The notes under the pieces: generated by a model | Told to the model about the DNA's origin: nothing | The model's database searches: none | What the model saw: only the letters and a program-made list of their open reading frames with translations | Part shown: positions 47,744 to 57,148 of the stretch, in pieces | Numbering within the stretch: the first letter of the stretch is position 1 | Layout of the letters: every line of letters starts with the position of its first letter | NCBI GenBank assembly: GCA_019671135.1 | Contig: JAHRHY010000023.1 | Coordinates: 496,001 to 560,000 of the forward strand | Length of the DNA stretch: 64,000 bases | Origin: Linnemannia hyalina | Lineage: Eukaryota > Mortierellomycota > Mortierellomycetes > Mortierellales > Mortierellaceae | Reading direction: 5' to 3' | Position numbers and translations under genes: made by a program

Positions 47744-48619
47744 TTAGTCGAGGTGAATTACATCCTGCCGTCCAAACTCCTTGGCCATCGCCCGCATTCT
47801 CCTAACATCCTCCAACACGTCCCTAAATTCCTCCTTGACCCTCCGATTATCCTGCACCAGATCCCCCAAATGATCCTCCACCAGTCCTGCATCGATCCGG
47901 AGCGACTCGGTGTGGACTTCAAGGATCTCATTCTTGTTTCGGATCTGGTAGATTTGGTCCGTAAGCCAATCCATTTGTTCCCCGATGGCGTCAATGCTTT
48001 CTGTCTGCTGGTCGAGTGCATTGCTAAATCCGGAGACGGTCTTGGTGAGTTGGTGCATGGTCGCCAGGATCTGGTCGAGTGTTGTGGAGGAAAGGGTGTT
48101 GGTGGGTGTGTGGGAGGTGTGTCTTGAATCCGATGCTTCTGCTGCTGCTACATCTGTTGCTCTTGGAGGTAGAGAAACAGCGGGGGTAGTCGATCGTCCG
48201 TGTGACGAGGCGGGTTGATATACCGGAAGGCGCGGCACTGCACGTCGTCGGTGTTGTTGTTGTTTCTGTTGCAGTTGCTGTCGGCGTCCAAGAGGCTGCG
48301 TCTTTCGCTTCCTGTGGGTGAGGATATCATCTTCTGTCGGTCTGTTGAACTTTGTCCGATCCCGATATTCACAAACGAGCTGGTGCTGTCGAGGATCCGT
48401 CCTGAGGATAGAGGAATGATTGCATTTGGGATGTGGGCAGGGGTAGTGCATAGCCCGGGCGGGGTCGCGCTGGACTTTGATGGGTGGACGACCGGGGACG
48501 GGGTTTGGGATAAATCTTGGTCGTGGATCGTGGTATCGTGACATATGAACAGGGATCTGTTCGCTCTTGGGGAGTGAGCAATTGAAGAAATCGGGGCACT
48601 TTGTCTTTCTTGGTACCAT
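47744..48619 (-). CDS. Family 2 copy 1: paired-finger coiled-coil protein, 291 aa
   Basis: Single exon. Residues 8-30 have C-x5-C-x10-H-x4-H ending in the invariant Y-H-D-P. Residues ~62-85 have C-x4-C-x12-H-x3-C with the block C-P-H-P-K-C. Both look like metal-binding fingers, the second of C2HC type. A basic, Gln-rich linker (~95-150) and a Ser/Thr/Pro stretch follow, and the last ~100 residues form a coiled coil with H-T-E-S-L-R and D-H-L-G-D-L-V-Q-D-N. The layout suggests a dimeric nucleic-acid-binding protein. I know no named family with this arrangement. The gene is intact, lies on the same strand as four relatives, and has the shared promoter module 150-170 bp upstream. Confidence 0.72.
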   Translation of the reverse strand: MVPRKTKCPDFFNCSLPKSEQIPVHMSRYHDPRPRFIPNPVPGRPPIKVQRDPARAMHYPCPHPKCNHSSILRTDPRQHQLVCEYRDRTKFNRPTEDDILTHRKRKTQPLGRRQQLQQKQQQHRRRAVPRLPVYQPASSHGRSTTPAVSLPPRATDVAAAEASDSRHTSHTPTNTLSSTTLDQILATMHQLTKTVSGFSNALDQQTESIDAIGEQMDWLTDQIYQIRNKNEILEVHTESLRIDAGLVEDHLGDLVQDNRRVKEEFRDVLEDVRRMRAMAKEFGRQDVIHLD

Positions 48620-48764
48620 TGTCGTGTTGTTGTGGTCTGGCTGGACGAGAGGGAGGGGAGGGGAAGGGAAGGAGGATAGGTGTTTGTAATGATGTGAAGA
48701 AAGAAGGTGGTGCGTTGGTTGATGTGCAAATAATTGTGAAGAATGGACCATTCGAAAGAAAAGT

Positions 48765-48796
48765 ACGTCACGCGGACCCCTGAGCGTCCGCCACCA
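48765..48796 (-). promoter_or_regulatory. Family 2 promoter module, copy 1
   Basis: Plus-strand ACGTCACG (48765-48772) and CCGCCACCA (48788-48796), 23 bp from start to start. Read on the gene strand this is TGGTGGCGG followed by CGTGACGT, the latter containing the TGACGT core bound by CREB/ATF-type bZIP factors. Confidence 0.55.
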
Positions 48797-48975
48797 ACAT
48801 AATTGTAATTATTTGTTCTTTGTTCTTTGTCTGTGTCTTTACAAACACAACCTAGCGCTTTGTTCAAAAAGTCCTTCTTCATCAAGCCTTTGCCTTCGCT
48901 GGGTCGTACAAAACGACAACCCTATGTGACATTGTCAAGAACACGGTATGCATGCTATGGTAATTATATATGCTC

Positions 48976-49216
48976 AAATTGAACTCACAACTTTGTCTGG
49001 GTGTGAGCATGCAAACAATATCTCTTGGTTGGGGCCATGGTGGGGATAGACGGTTGGTTAGCTTGGGTCACGGATATGAACCAAAAAGGGATCTGGATCA
49101 TGATATGATCGAATGTGGTTGGGGTTTGTTTTATGCGTCGGGAGGGAGCAGCTGAAAAAGTCGGTGCAGACTAGTAGTCGACCTGGGGCTCCTCGTTTCG
49201 TCGACATGGTGTCCAT
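48976..49216 (-). pseudogene. Family 2 copy 2, truncated by nonsense
   Basis: From the ATG at 49216 the frame runs 52 codons and includes C-x5-C-x10-H-x4-H and Y-H-D-P, as in the intact copies. It is stopped by TAA at 49058-49060. In the same frame it continues with E-I-L-F-A-C-S-H-P-D, matching the second finger, but the second Cys is replaced (D-K-V) and TGA follows. Linker and coiled coil are gone. Its promoter module is still recognisable, so the copy may still be transcribed. Confidence 0.75.
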
Positions 49217-49372
49217 GGCATTTGGTGTGAGGGATGTGTAATGTTGAGTGAGTGTGAGGTTGTGAGGATGGTGGTTGAAAAGAGAAAGTAGGCGTTGGTG
49301 GTGTTGGGAATCAAATCTTGCAGAGCAATGAAAACAACCACGATAAATAATGACTTTGGGAAATTGACATCC

Positions 49373-49404
49373 ACGTCACAGGGGCTCTTGTTCCTTTGCC
49401 ACCA
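49373..49404 (-). promoter_or_regulatory. Family 2 promoter module, copy 2
   Basis: ACGTCACA (49373-49380) and TTGCCACCA (49396-49404), 23 bp start to start, upstream of the dead copy. The bZIP core is perfect; the second box has two changes. Confidence 0.5.
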
Positions 49405-49607
49405 GAAGCTAAAATAAATGATCGTGCCTGGATACCCGACGAGAGTTAAAAACAAGGCCTTTTGTGAAGCAGTCGATAAGAACACGCGAGCAAGGTGTGT
49501 GGGAATGTCCATCTCTTTTATCCAAGAAAAACAACAAGACTACGAGAAGGCATAAGCGGTACAAAAGGGAAAATGGGGACGAAGAGTGGTAGTAAAAAGA
49601 CGTTCGC

Positions 49608-50552
49608 TCAAGAATAAAAAATATCCTGGTGTCCACGATCTTGGAACGATAAGCTAAATTGTTCCACATCCTCCCGTGCTCTCCTTAGATGTCCTTTCAT
49701 GTTTTGATTATCCTGCAGCATATCGCCCAAATGATCCTGTACCAAGTCCATGTCGTTGCGGAGGGACTCTGTATGCGCATCCAGGCTTGCGTTCTGCGCC
49801 CGAATTTCGTCGACTCGATCTGCCAGCCATTCCAATTGTTCGTTCATTTTTCCAATGGTCTGAGTCTGTATGTTGAGTCGCTTGTTGAATCGATTCACTG
49901 TGTCGGCGAGTTGCTGCATGCCTGTAAGGAGCTGGGTTAGGGCTGCGTTGGGGGTGGTGTCGTTGGATGCAAGTGGTGGTGGTGGAGGAGAAGGGGTAGG
50001 AGAAGGAGTAGGAGAAGTGACTGGGGGAGGAGTGTGGTCGAAGATTGATCCTGAAGATGCCGACGACGTGGAAGCAGACCGCACTGAGGAAGCAGCCCGG
50101 ACAGAGGAGGATGACGGACGACCGACCCGTCCGCGAGAGACGTTGGTTTGGTTAAGGATTCGTCGCTTTGCCCTCACAGACTGGGATGTTACAGCAGTAG
50201 TAGCGACAGCGGTAGAAGAAGACGAGCCAAGGGACGGCGCTGACGAGGAAGGGCGAGATGACTTGGACTTTGCAGCACGCTGGAGATCCCGCTTGATGTA
50301 CTTGCAATGCCTCTGATGCTGATACGGACCGCTCCTCAAAATCGACGAATGGTCGCACTCGGGGTGAGGACAGGGAAAGAACATTTTGCGGCGAGGGTCT
50401 CGATGAATCATGATAGGTTTACCGCCGTCAAGAAGGTTGGCGATTTCTATGGGCCGAGGGTCGTGATAGATCGTCATGTGCTTGGTATCCTGCTGGCTCT
50501 TGGGCAGCGTGCAGTGGAAGAAGTCCATGCATACGCTTACTCCGTTCTTCAT
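49608..50552 (-). CDS. Family 2 copy 3: paired-finger coiled-coil protein, 314 aa
   Basis: Single intact exon; the ATG at 50552 was chosen by alignment with copy 1. Finger 1 is C-x5-C-x10-H-x4-H with Y-H-D-P-R-P; finger 2 is C-P-H-P-E-C with H-x3-C. The linker is Ser/Ala/Pro-rich rather than Gln-rich, and the coiled coil at about 215-300 keeps H-T-E-S-L-R-N-D and D-H-L-G-D-M-L-Q-D-N. The fingers and coiled coil are well conserved between copies 1 and 3 while the linker is unalignable, which argues for selection on the two ends. Nuclear localisation is plausible from basic patches around residues 85-95 but unproven. Confidence 0.72.
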   Translation of the reverse strand: MKNGVSVCMDFFHCTLPKSQQDTKHMTIYHDPRPIEIANLLDGGKPIMIHRDPRRKMFFPCPHPECDHSSILRSGPYQHQRHCKYIKRDLQRAAKSKSSRPSSSAPSLGSSSSTAVATTAVTSQSVRAKRRILNQTNVSRGRVGRPSSSSVRAASSVRSASTSSASSGSIFDHTPPPVTSPTPSPTPSPPPPPLASNDTTPNAALTQLLTGMQQLADTVNRFNKRLNIQTQTIGKMNEQLEWLADRVDEIRAQNASLDAHTESLRNDMDLVQDHLGDMLQDNQNMKGHLRRAREDVEQFSLSFQDRGHQDIFYS

Positions 50553-50747
50553 TGTGCGATATCCTGTTGCGAGGTGGGATGCGTTTGTTGTTGTCGAAAA
50601 TTGTGTGGTTGACGAGGTATGGGAGCGTTGAAGAGGTTGAGCGGAAGTGAGCAGAAACAGACGTTGGAGGAGGAAAAGGGGGTGTTTGTGTGGAATTGAC
50701 GCGAGGAGATAAAAGGCACAGGTAAATATTGAGTGCAAAAGACAGTC

Positions 50748-50780
50748 ACGTCACTGGTTAAGGTCTGTGTCCCAGCCAAC
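50748..50780 (-). promoter_or_regulatory. Family 2 promoter module, copy 3 (degenerate second box)
   Basis: ACGTCACT (50748-50755) and CCAGCCAAC (50772-50780), spacing 24 bp. It lies within or at the end of the dead copy 4, so copy 3's promoter abuts copy 4. Confidence 0.4.
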
Positions 50781-51067
50781 CCAAACATAATATGTTCCAA
50801 AATAAGTAGATGTTCAGTATCTAGAACTAGGGTAGGGAGAATACATGCCCCTCTGGGGATCCCGAGGATCCTAATGAATGGACCACCTGTGGAGAGTGGG
50901 TTAGGGATCTTAACGGGTGTTGGGTCATGGTATATGCGGACGTGCCAGGAGTTTCGTTGGCTTTTTGGAACCGAGCATTTGTAGTATTTGGTGCACATAG
51001 GTTGCTTTTCATAGTGTGTTTGCCATTGCTGTCCGGTATCCTTTGCTACTGCCTTCATCTTCCTCAT
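50775..51067 (-). pseudogene. Family 2 copy 4, truncated and frameshifted
   Basis: The frame contains C-x5-C-x10-H-x4-H and Y-H-D-P, then shifts by one base near 50875. The neighbouring frame continues R-D-P-Q-R-G-M-Y, matching the R-D-P-x-R block before finger 2. Finger 2, linker and coiled coil are missing. The copy begins only 35 bp after the stop of copy 5 and has no promoter module of its own. Confidence 0.65.
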
Positions 51068-51101
51068 GTCTACATCTCATGATCCAGCACTTTATTGTCA
51101 T

Positions 51102-52403
51102 TTATCGATACCCTTCATTCGCAGACCCTAGCTGTCCAAGATCCGACCGCACCCCTCTCATATACCTCCTCACATCCCGATTATCCTGGACTAAATCCTC
51201 CATCCGTCTCTCGACCATAACCATCTCCCTCCGAAACGAATTCGTACGCACCTCTAGTTTCGTGTTGTAGCTCCGGATATCATCCAATTGGTCGGCTAGC
51301 CATACCATTTGTCCGCCCATTTTTTCAAGTCTCCCTGCTCGCTTGTCAAGGTGTTTGCTCAATCCGGCTACAGAGTCGGTGAGGTGGTTCATCATCGCCA
51401 GTAGTTGAGCGGTGGTTGCATCGGCAGAGGAGGAAGTGATGTGGCCAGAGGAGGAAGTGGTGGAGGCAGCAGTGGTAGTAGCGGTGGTACGTCTGTGAGG
51501 AAGATGGTCCGGGTCTGCTCCTGCGGGCAGGGAAGGAGGAGCAGTTGGGAGAGATGAGGATGGGTGCTGATCAACGTTATTACGGCGGAGGATAATTGGG
51601 CTGTGCCTTTGGCTTTGTCGTGGGCTCTGTCGTGGGTTCCGTCGCTGCAATGCTTCTACTAGCCGTCGCCCCCTTGTTTCCACAGGTGGTTGCTGGGTCG
51701 TCTGTACTGATCGTTGATGCACTGTCTCTACTTGTTGTCGCTCCCTTGTCTCCACTGGTTGTTGCTGCGTAGTCTCTACTGGTTGTTGCTGCGTAGTCTC
51801 TACTGGTTGTTGCTGCGTAGTCTCTACTGGTTGTTGCTGCGTAGTCTCTACTGGTTGTTGCTGCGTAGTCTCTACTGGTTGTTGCTTCGTAGTCTCTACT
51901 GGTTGTTGCTGCGTAGTCTCTACTGGTTGTTGCTTCGTAGTCCCTACTGGTTGTTGCTGCGTAGTCTCTACTGGTTGTCTCTGCGTGGTCTCCTCCATCT
52001 GTTGCTGAGTAAGCTCTACTGTCCGTTGGTGCGTGCTCTCTCCTGGTCGTCGCAAGACCGCAGAGGAGATGGAAACGACAGGACCGGCTTTTGAACTAGC
52101 ATGTAACAGCCTACAATTCCTGTAATGCCTTCCCGCACTATCCCTTGTTATCGATGTATGTGCGCAGTCCGGGTGGAGACAAGAAAAGAGCATCTCCCGG
52201 TTGGGGTCGCGAGGGATCTTGACGGGCGGTTGATTGGCGGAGGCGTTTTTAGTGTCGTTGTCTTCGATGAGGAGGGGTTCGGGGTCGTGGTATTCCCGCT
52301 TGTGGGTCTCGATTTGGCGGATGTTCTTGCCAACGAAGGTGCAGGTGTAGAAATTGGAGCAAGCGGATTTTTTGCCGCGCTTTTTTGGTAAGGGATCATC
52401 CAT
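51102..52403 (-). CDS. Family 2 copy 5: largest member, with a Gln repeat linker, 433 aa
   Basis: Single intact exon. Finger 1 is C-x5-C-x12-H-x4-H (two residues longer than its relatives), ending in Y-H-D-P. Finger 2 is C-x4-C-x12-H-x3-C with L-H-P-D-C. The linker is expanded by an eight-residue repeat (P-V-E-T-T-Q-Q-Q), nine perfect or near-perfect units plus degenerate ones on both sides. Another Arg/Gln/Ser-rich stretch follows, then the coiled coil with R-T-N-S-F-R-R and D-L-V-Q-D-N-R-D-V. It is the most divergent copy and the most upstream of the array, so it may be nearest the ancestral gene. Confidence 0.7.
   Translation of the reverse strand: MDDPLPKKRGKKSACSNFYTCTFVGKNIRQIETHKREYHDPEPLLIEDNDTKNASANQPPVKIPRDPNREMLFSCLHPDCAHTSITRDSAGRHYRNCRLLHASSKAGPVVSISSAVLRRPGESTHQRTVELTQQQMEETTQRQPVETTQQQPVGTTKQQPVETTQQQPVETTKQQPVETTQQQPVETTQQQPVETTQQQPVETTQQQPVETTQQQPVETRERQQVETVHQRSVQTTQQPPVETRGRRLVEALQRRNPRQSPRQSQRHSPIILRRNNVDQHPSSSLPTAPPSLPAGADPDHLPHRRTTATTTAASTTSSSGHITSSSADATTAQLLAMMNHLTDSVAGLSKHLDKRAGRLEKMGGQMVWLADQLDDIRSYNTKLEVRTNSFRREMVMVERRMEDLVQDNRDVRRYMRGVRSDLGQLGSANEGYR
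51757..51972 (-). repeat. 24-bp coding tandem repeat in Family 2 copy 5
   Basis: Nine consecutive 24-bp units (216 bp) are nearly identical, differing mainly at one base of one glutamine codon. They encode the P-V-E-T-T-Q-Q-Q octapeptide. The unit is a multiple of three, so length changes keep the frame. Confidence 0.95.
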
Positions 52404-52576
52404 GAGGGATATTTGTTTTTTAGGAAGAGTGGAGGAGAGAAGTGGGCGTGATAGGGTTTGATGGGGTTGTGGTGTTGAACGTGTGTGAGAGCGAAGAGGA
52501 GGGAGGGGTTGGAGCGGAAAAAAAACAAAAAGCGAAATTAAAGGGCCATAAATAAATACTGATCAAATCGAAAAAC

Positions 52577-52606
52577 ACGTCACGCTCATTCTTGATTCCG
52601 CCACCA
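52577..52606 (-). promoter_or_regulatory. Family 2 promoter module, copy 5
   Basis: ACGTCACG (52577-52584) and CCGCCACCA (52598-52606), 21 bp start to start, about 175-200 bp upstream of the copy 5 start. Both boxes are identical to those of copy 1. Confidence 0.55.
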
Positions 52607-53453
52607 AAATTGCATCTCTCACTCACTTTTGCGATGTTTGAACAATGATAAGGAATGAAAGTGCCCTATTCGTATGGTCCTCCCAGCTGAAGGGAGATGA
52701 AATGAAAAATAAGAAATGCCTATCGTATGGTCTGCTGGATGGCGAAGGGAGCACAACGGCTGTGTTCTGCACACTGGTCAAGAGAACGTTTTCGAGATGT
52801 AGAATACAAAAGAAGACCTACAGCTACTACAACTGCACGCAACTGACTAACATGACGCGTTCGAAGGCGAATGCCTTTCATTCATTACACGTCGATAAAA
52901 ACGTTTTTGAGACAAGCTTGCTTTTACCAATGATCAATGATCAACGATATGATAGTAAACCTTTGTCACTCACCAGGAGGGACACTCTCCCCCACTTTCT
53001 TTTCCTTTTCCTTTCTTTCCTCTTTCTTTTTGTTCTTTCTTCTTCCTCTTTCTTTCTTTCCTTCCTCCTTCCCCTCCCTCCTTCCCCCTTCCTTCCTTCC
53101 TTCCTTTCCTTCGCCAAGACCACTACTACCAACGACAACAAACAACATACCCCGCCCTCTTTCGCCTAGCATCGCTCCTCCTTCCAAAAGCTACGGTTCT
53201 ATGTATGAAGGAACACAATGTACCCACCCCACCCTCATTCCCTCCTACGACTTTTTTTTGTAAAGACCGAACGTACGTTTAATCCGGCAGCTTCATGCAA
53301 ATAAAAGACATGTCCTTTTGCAGCTGTTACTACTTTTCCCTAGTTGTTCATGAAAAAAGGAAGAAAAGATCATGATAACACGATGAAAAAAACCATAAAA
53401 AGGCCACCGAAAAAGTCGATGAAAGTAGTATCATCGGTCCCCAGTGCCTTTCC

Positions 53454-53488
<35 letters not shown>

Positions 53489-54187
53489 ACATTGCCGTCA
53501 ATCATTCATTCCTATCCTGAACGTTCCTGGGATGCACAATTCTGAACCCTCCTGTTGATTTTGTTGTCGTTGTTGTTGTTGCTGGCTATGTGGTGATAGG
53601 GCTGTTCCTGGTTGAGTGGTGCCAGGATTGTTGTTGATTGCGAGTTGTTGTTTGAGTCGCTGGGTTGTTGGTGGCGAGAGAAAAGAAGAATGAAAGGAAG
53701 AGGGATGTCAACAAAAAAAAAAAAAAAAAGGCTACATCGCGAGTCGAGACGAGTAACAATAACGCTACCAAAGCACGGTAGTGCTTGGCTCTGTTTTTGC
53801 TTGCCATCTCTCACACACCTCTCGCCTTCCTTTTCCTACTCCCAACGTCCTTTCTTCCTTGCAATACACACTTCTGCCACCCGCCGCCCTCAGACCACAG
53901 CACCATGGTCCTCTCACCAGAGATCCTATCTCAGGTCGCCTCTGTCCGTCGTGAGTGGAGAGAAAGCCACAAGTCTGAACATGTGCGGTCATGAATATTA
54001 CGAGAGTGCGAAAAAGTATTATTGAGACAAGAACGAAAGAAATATATCAAATAGGCGATGGTAGAGAATAAGGTGGTAAACTAGAATGGGTGAACAAGAC
54101 GACGAAAACTCGAGTATGCGCCGAAAAGGGTGGAAAACAGCCATTGTAGTATGTCGAAAGGGTGGATGTTCCATGCGTTCCAACGAT
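52607..54187. other. Low-complexity spacer; no firm gene
   Basis: Pyrimidine-rich DNA at 52990-53115, a run of 34 C at 53455-53488, and a run of about 18 A at 53713-53729. A 29-codon plus-strand frame starts at 53905 after a promoter-like leader but has no continuation, so I do not call it a gene. Confidence 0.55.
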
Positions 54188-56479
54188 TTACTCGTTAGAG
54201 CCCTCGACCTTCTGGTTGATGTCAAAGAGACGGACCTGGTGCATAGCGGGGAGTTTTGCGATCAGGTTGATGACAGTTGCGACCAAGTTGACAAAGAAGG
54301 CGAAAGGGGCGTAGTGGGTGTAGTGGGTGCTGAGCAAGAACCTATGTTGGCAAATGTAAAAACAGGCAAGTGGATATGCTGCGTTAGCCTCTGTGTCGGT
54401 CATGTTCACTAACAAGTCCCGCTCTGCATCCTTTGTTATACAACAATTGATTGATGCAGTTCGTATTGACAATATGTTGTAGCGAGTACGGTCGAAGGCG
54501 AAATAGACAATGACGTATGAGCTGGAAAGAATGAAATTGTTCCGAAGAGCTCTTCGATTCATTCTGTCTTCTTTGTATAGCCCTTTCCAATTCCAGATCA
54601 AGGTCCTGGGGGACTAGATCAAGATCCTGAAGACGAACATTCCAGATCCAGAAAGTGCGATATAAGGACGTCTCTGCAGGTTCAAAGGTAGAAGAGAGTG
54701 GGCGACTTACAAGACGATGGGGACGGTGGTCAAGTACTTTCTTGTTGCTGTGAACTGGACGCCTCCATCGATCTGCTCCCAGAGGGTAATTCCGTCATAG
54801 GCTCCCTGTGTAAACTCGAATGGCACACCCGTTACTGCATGGAACATAATATAACTTCCCTACAGTAGTGAAAGGAAAAAAACAGTAACGAATGGTTAGC
54901 ATTTTATGAACAGATCAGAAGAATGGTATATGCCGGAGTATCCTCTGTTCCTAATCCGAGTACCCAGGGATCCATGCTGTTCTTTTTTTTTCTTTTTTCT
55001 TTTTCTCTTTTTCTCTTTTCTCTTTTCTCTTTTCACTTTTCTTTTCGAAGCTGTTCTTTTTCTCCCGATATCCCGGGAACCTTGGCAGCCGTCATCCGGT
55101 TAAATGCATCTTCCGCAGCCAACTTTCACATAATCGAAATTGTTTCATTTTTAGACAAAATGTGGAAGAAAAAAATCTCCTGAGCTGGAAGAGTCGACGA
55201 TGTGTCGGGTCGAGAAGCATCCAACGAAGCAAGGAAGGAGACAGGACAGAAACGAAATAGGGAAGGGGAGGAAGGAAAAGGGATGCCATGCAACCAAGAA
55301 CCAACATTGCTGCCATCCCCCAAACTGCACACCAAGATGCAACATGCGCACAGCAGGAGACACAGAAAAGAGAAAAGGAGTAAGGAGAAGAAAAAAAAAG
55401 CAATTGATGAGATCCGTTATTCTCCCAAACGTCCTGGAAAGCAAACAACGACAAAAGGGCATGGAGAAGAGTGTGCTGATAAAAAGGAAGAAAACACGAG
55501 GGTCGGTGTTGAACGGGATCGCTCGTTTTGGCAAGAGTCGTGTGTATGAAAGAATGTGAGCGTGGTATCCTGGACCCGTATGATGCTATGGAGTTCTCGA
55601 CGTTGGTCGTTATGTTACTCCTGCTGCTCCTGCTTTCTGCTGTGTCAGTTGGTCGGCGGGTCGGTTGTTTGGTTGACGCCGTCTGTGTTCTTATCTTGAG
55701 TTGACCCTGCCAAACGGGAGGACGGGATATACACCACCTGACCTCATAAAAGCCAAGCTGGGAACAACCCCAGCTCATGCTCACAAAAAAGAGTACACCC
55801 AAAAACAACCTCCAGAGGGACAAAAGGGCGATATTAAATAAACATTGATACACTGAAGAGCTCCAAGGGAAAGACGTACGATGTTGTAGATGAGGGTGGT
55901 CAAGGTCCAGCTGAGTTCGGAGGTGATGCCGGGAATGATGCCAACGATGAACTTGAGGAAGAAGATCAGGATGAGGTTGGTCATCCAAGCTCCTAACAGA
56001 CATCAATGAAAAAGCAAAAGTAAAAGGCGATCAGCAACTGTGCGTTTCACTTTGCCTTTCCAGCAATATTGCGTTTGCCGCAAAGATGATGTTGGTGGTT
56101 GTGGTTGTCGCATTGTTGTCGCACAGAGCGAAAAGAGAAAGAGAGGTCCAACAGCCGACTGTGCTGCGCTTGTCTATCTCCTATGCGGGGGGGAACTCTT
56201 TCCAAGTGTCAAAATGTTGGGTCAAGGGAGTTGTCTTGTTGTTGTTGCTGCGAGGACAAAACCGTAACAGTAACCAGCCTGGCAGCAACAAGTGTGTTGT
56301 TGTTGTTGTTGTTGTGAAGGTGATGGTTGAGTCCTTGGTGTGCGAAGGCGTATGTCCTTGCCAAGAGAGAATGAGAAAGTACCTTTGTCGCTGACCCAGG
56401 ATGAGTTGAGGTTTGTCTGGGAGTGCTGATCGAGGGACTGAACGTAGTCAGTCTTGTAGACGGATGCAAGCTTGGTCAT
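54188..56479 (-). CDS. ORMDL / Orm1-2 family ER membrane protein
   Basis: Four exons: 56383-56479, 55880-55992, 54711-54859 and 54188-54341 (513 nt, 170 aa). ORMDL proteins sit in the endoplasmic reticulum membrane and restrain serine palmitoyltransferase, the first enzyme of sphingolipid synthesis. In line with the family: N-S-S-W-V-S-D-K before the first membrane segment, hydrophobic segments in exons 2-4, the block G-V-P-F-E-F...[25 protein letters not shown], and a C-terminal H-Q-V-R-L-F-D-I-N. Yeast Orm proteins are controlled by phosphorylation at the N-terminus, where several Ser/Thr occur here. The second intron is about 1 kb, unusually long, and filled with A-rich and T-rich DNA. Confidence 0.92.
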
Positions 56480-57148
56480 CGTTGTTGTCTTTATTAGAGG
56501 TGGTGGTTGTCGGTAGGTTGGTTGGTTGTTGCCGTTGATGTTGATGATGAGAGTAAAAAAGAAAAGATAAAAGAAGAAGAAGAAGAAGAAGAAGAAGAGA
56601 AAAGAAGTGAAGGGAAGTGAAGAAAGGAAAAAGAAGGAGCGCGGCCTCTTTTCTGTTATTGAACAAAGCGACGAACTGCACACGGGACCAGAAATTAACG
56701 TCAGAGAAGAGCAATGACGGACAAAGGCAAGAAGATCCCTTCCTTGATTCAGTACATTGCGGATGGCATATCCGGGGCAATTGAACCCTGCCTAGATTTG
56801 TCTTGCTGGACGGATGGCTATTGCCTTCAAGTGCAAAGAAGCATCGACACCAGTAGCCGTGGCATTGAGCAAGTCCCAGGGAGTAAGAAGGAACTCTTGT
56901 TCTTATTCCCCGCACTGGTATGTCCTCAACGGCCGATTGATTTCGGGTGGGAGCAGAGGAAAGCGAATCCACCGAACATAATAAACGCTCCGGCCTCCTC
57001 TTCCCTCTTTTTCTTTTCGCTTCTACTTTCTTTTTTCTTCTTCACCCACCTGTCCCTACCTCATACCCCTACCCTACCTTGCCTTTCTCCACGCACTTGC
57101 ACCCTTTCCCCATCCACAACATCACTAGCAACAACCCTCATTTAACAA
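56480..57148. promoter_or_regulatory. Divergent promoter of the ORMDL and crotonase-like genes
   Basis: A 670-bp region between divergent starts. The ORMDL side has an (AAG)n run at about 56572-56600. The other side is C/T-rich up to the ATG at 57149. Open frames crossing it show no domain. Confidence 0.5.

Noticed and set aside
51714..52094. Repetitive Leu/Trp-rich plus-strand frame
   Set aside because: It is the antisense reading of the 24-bp glutamine repeat in Family 2 copy 5, open only because the repeat unit is a multiple of three.
53455..53488. Run of 34 C as a biological signal
   Set aside because: Long homopolymers are prone to sequencing and assembly error; nothing nearby suggests a function.
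56714..57145. Plus-strand ORF of 143 aa in the ORMDL/crotonase promoter
   Set aside because: No domain, it ends in low-complexity Pro/Ser/Phe sequence, and it lies across a divergent promoter.
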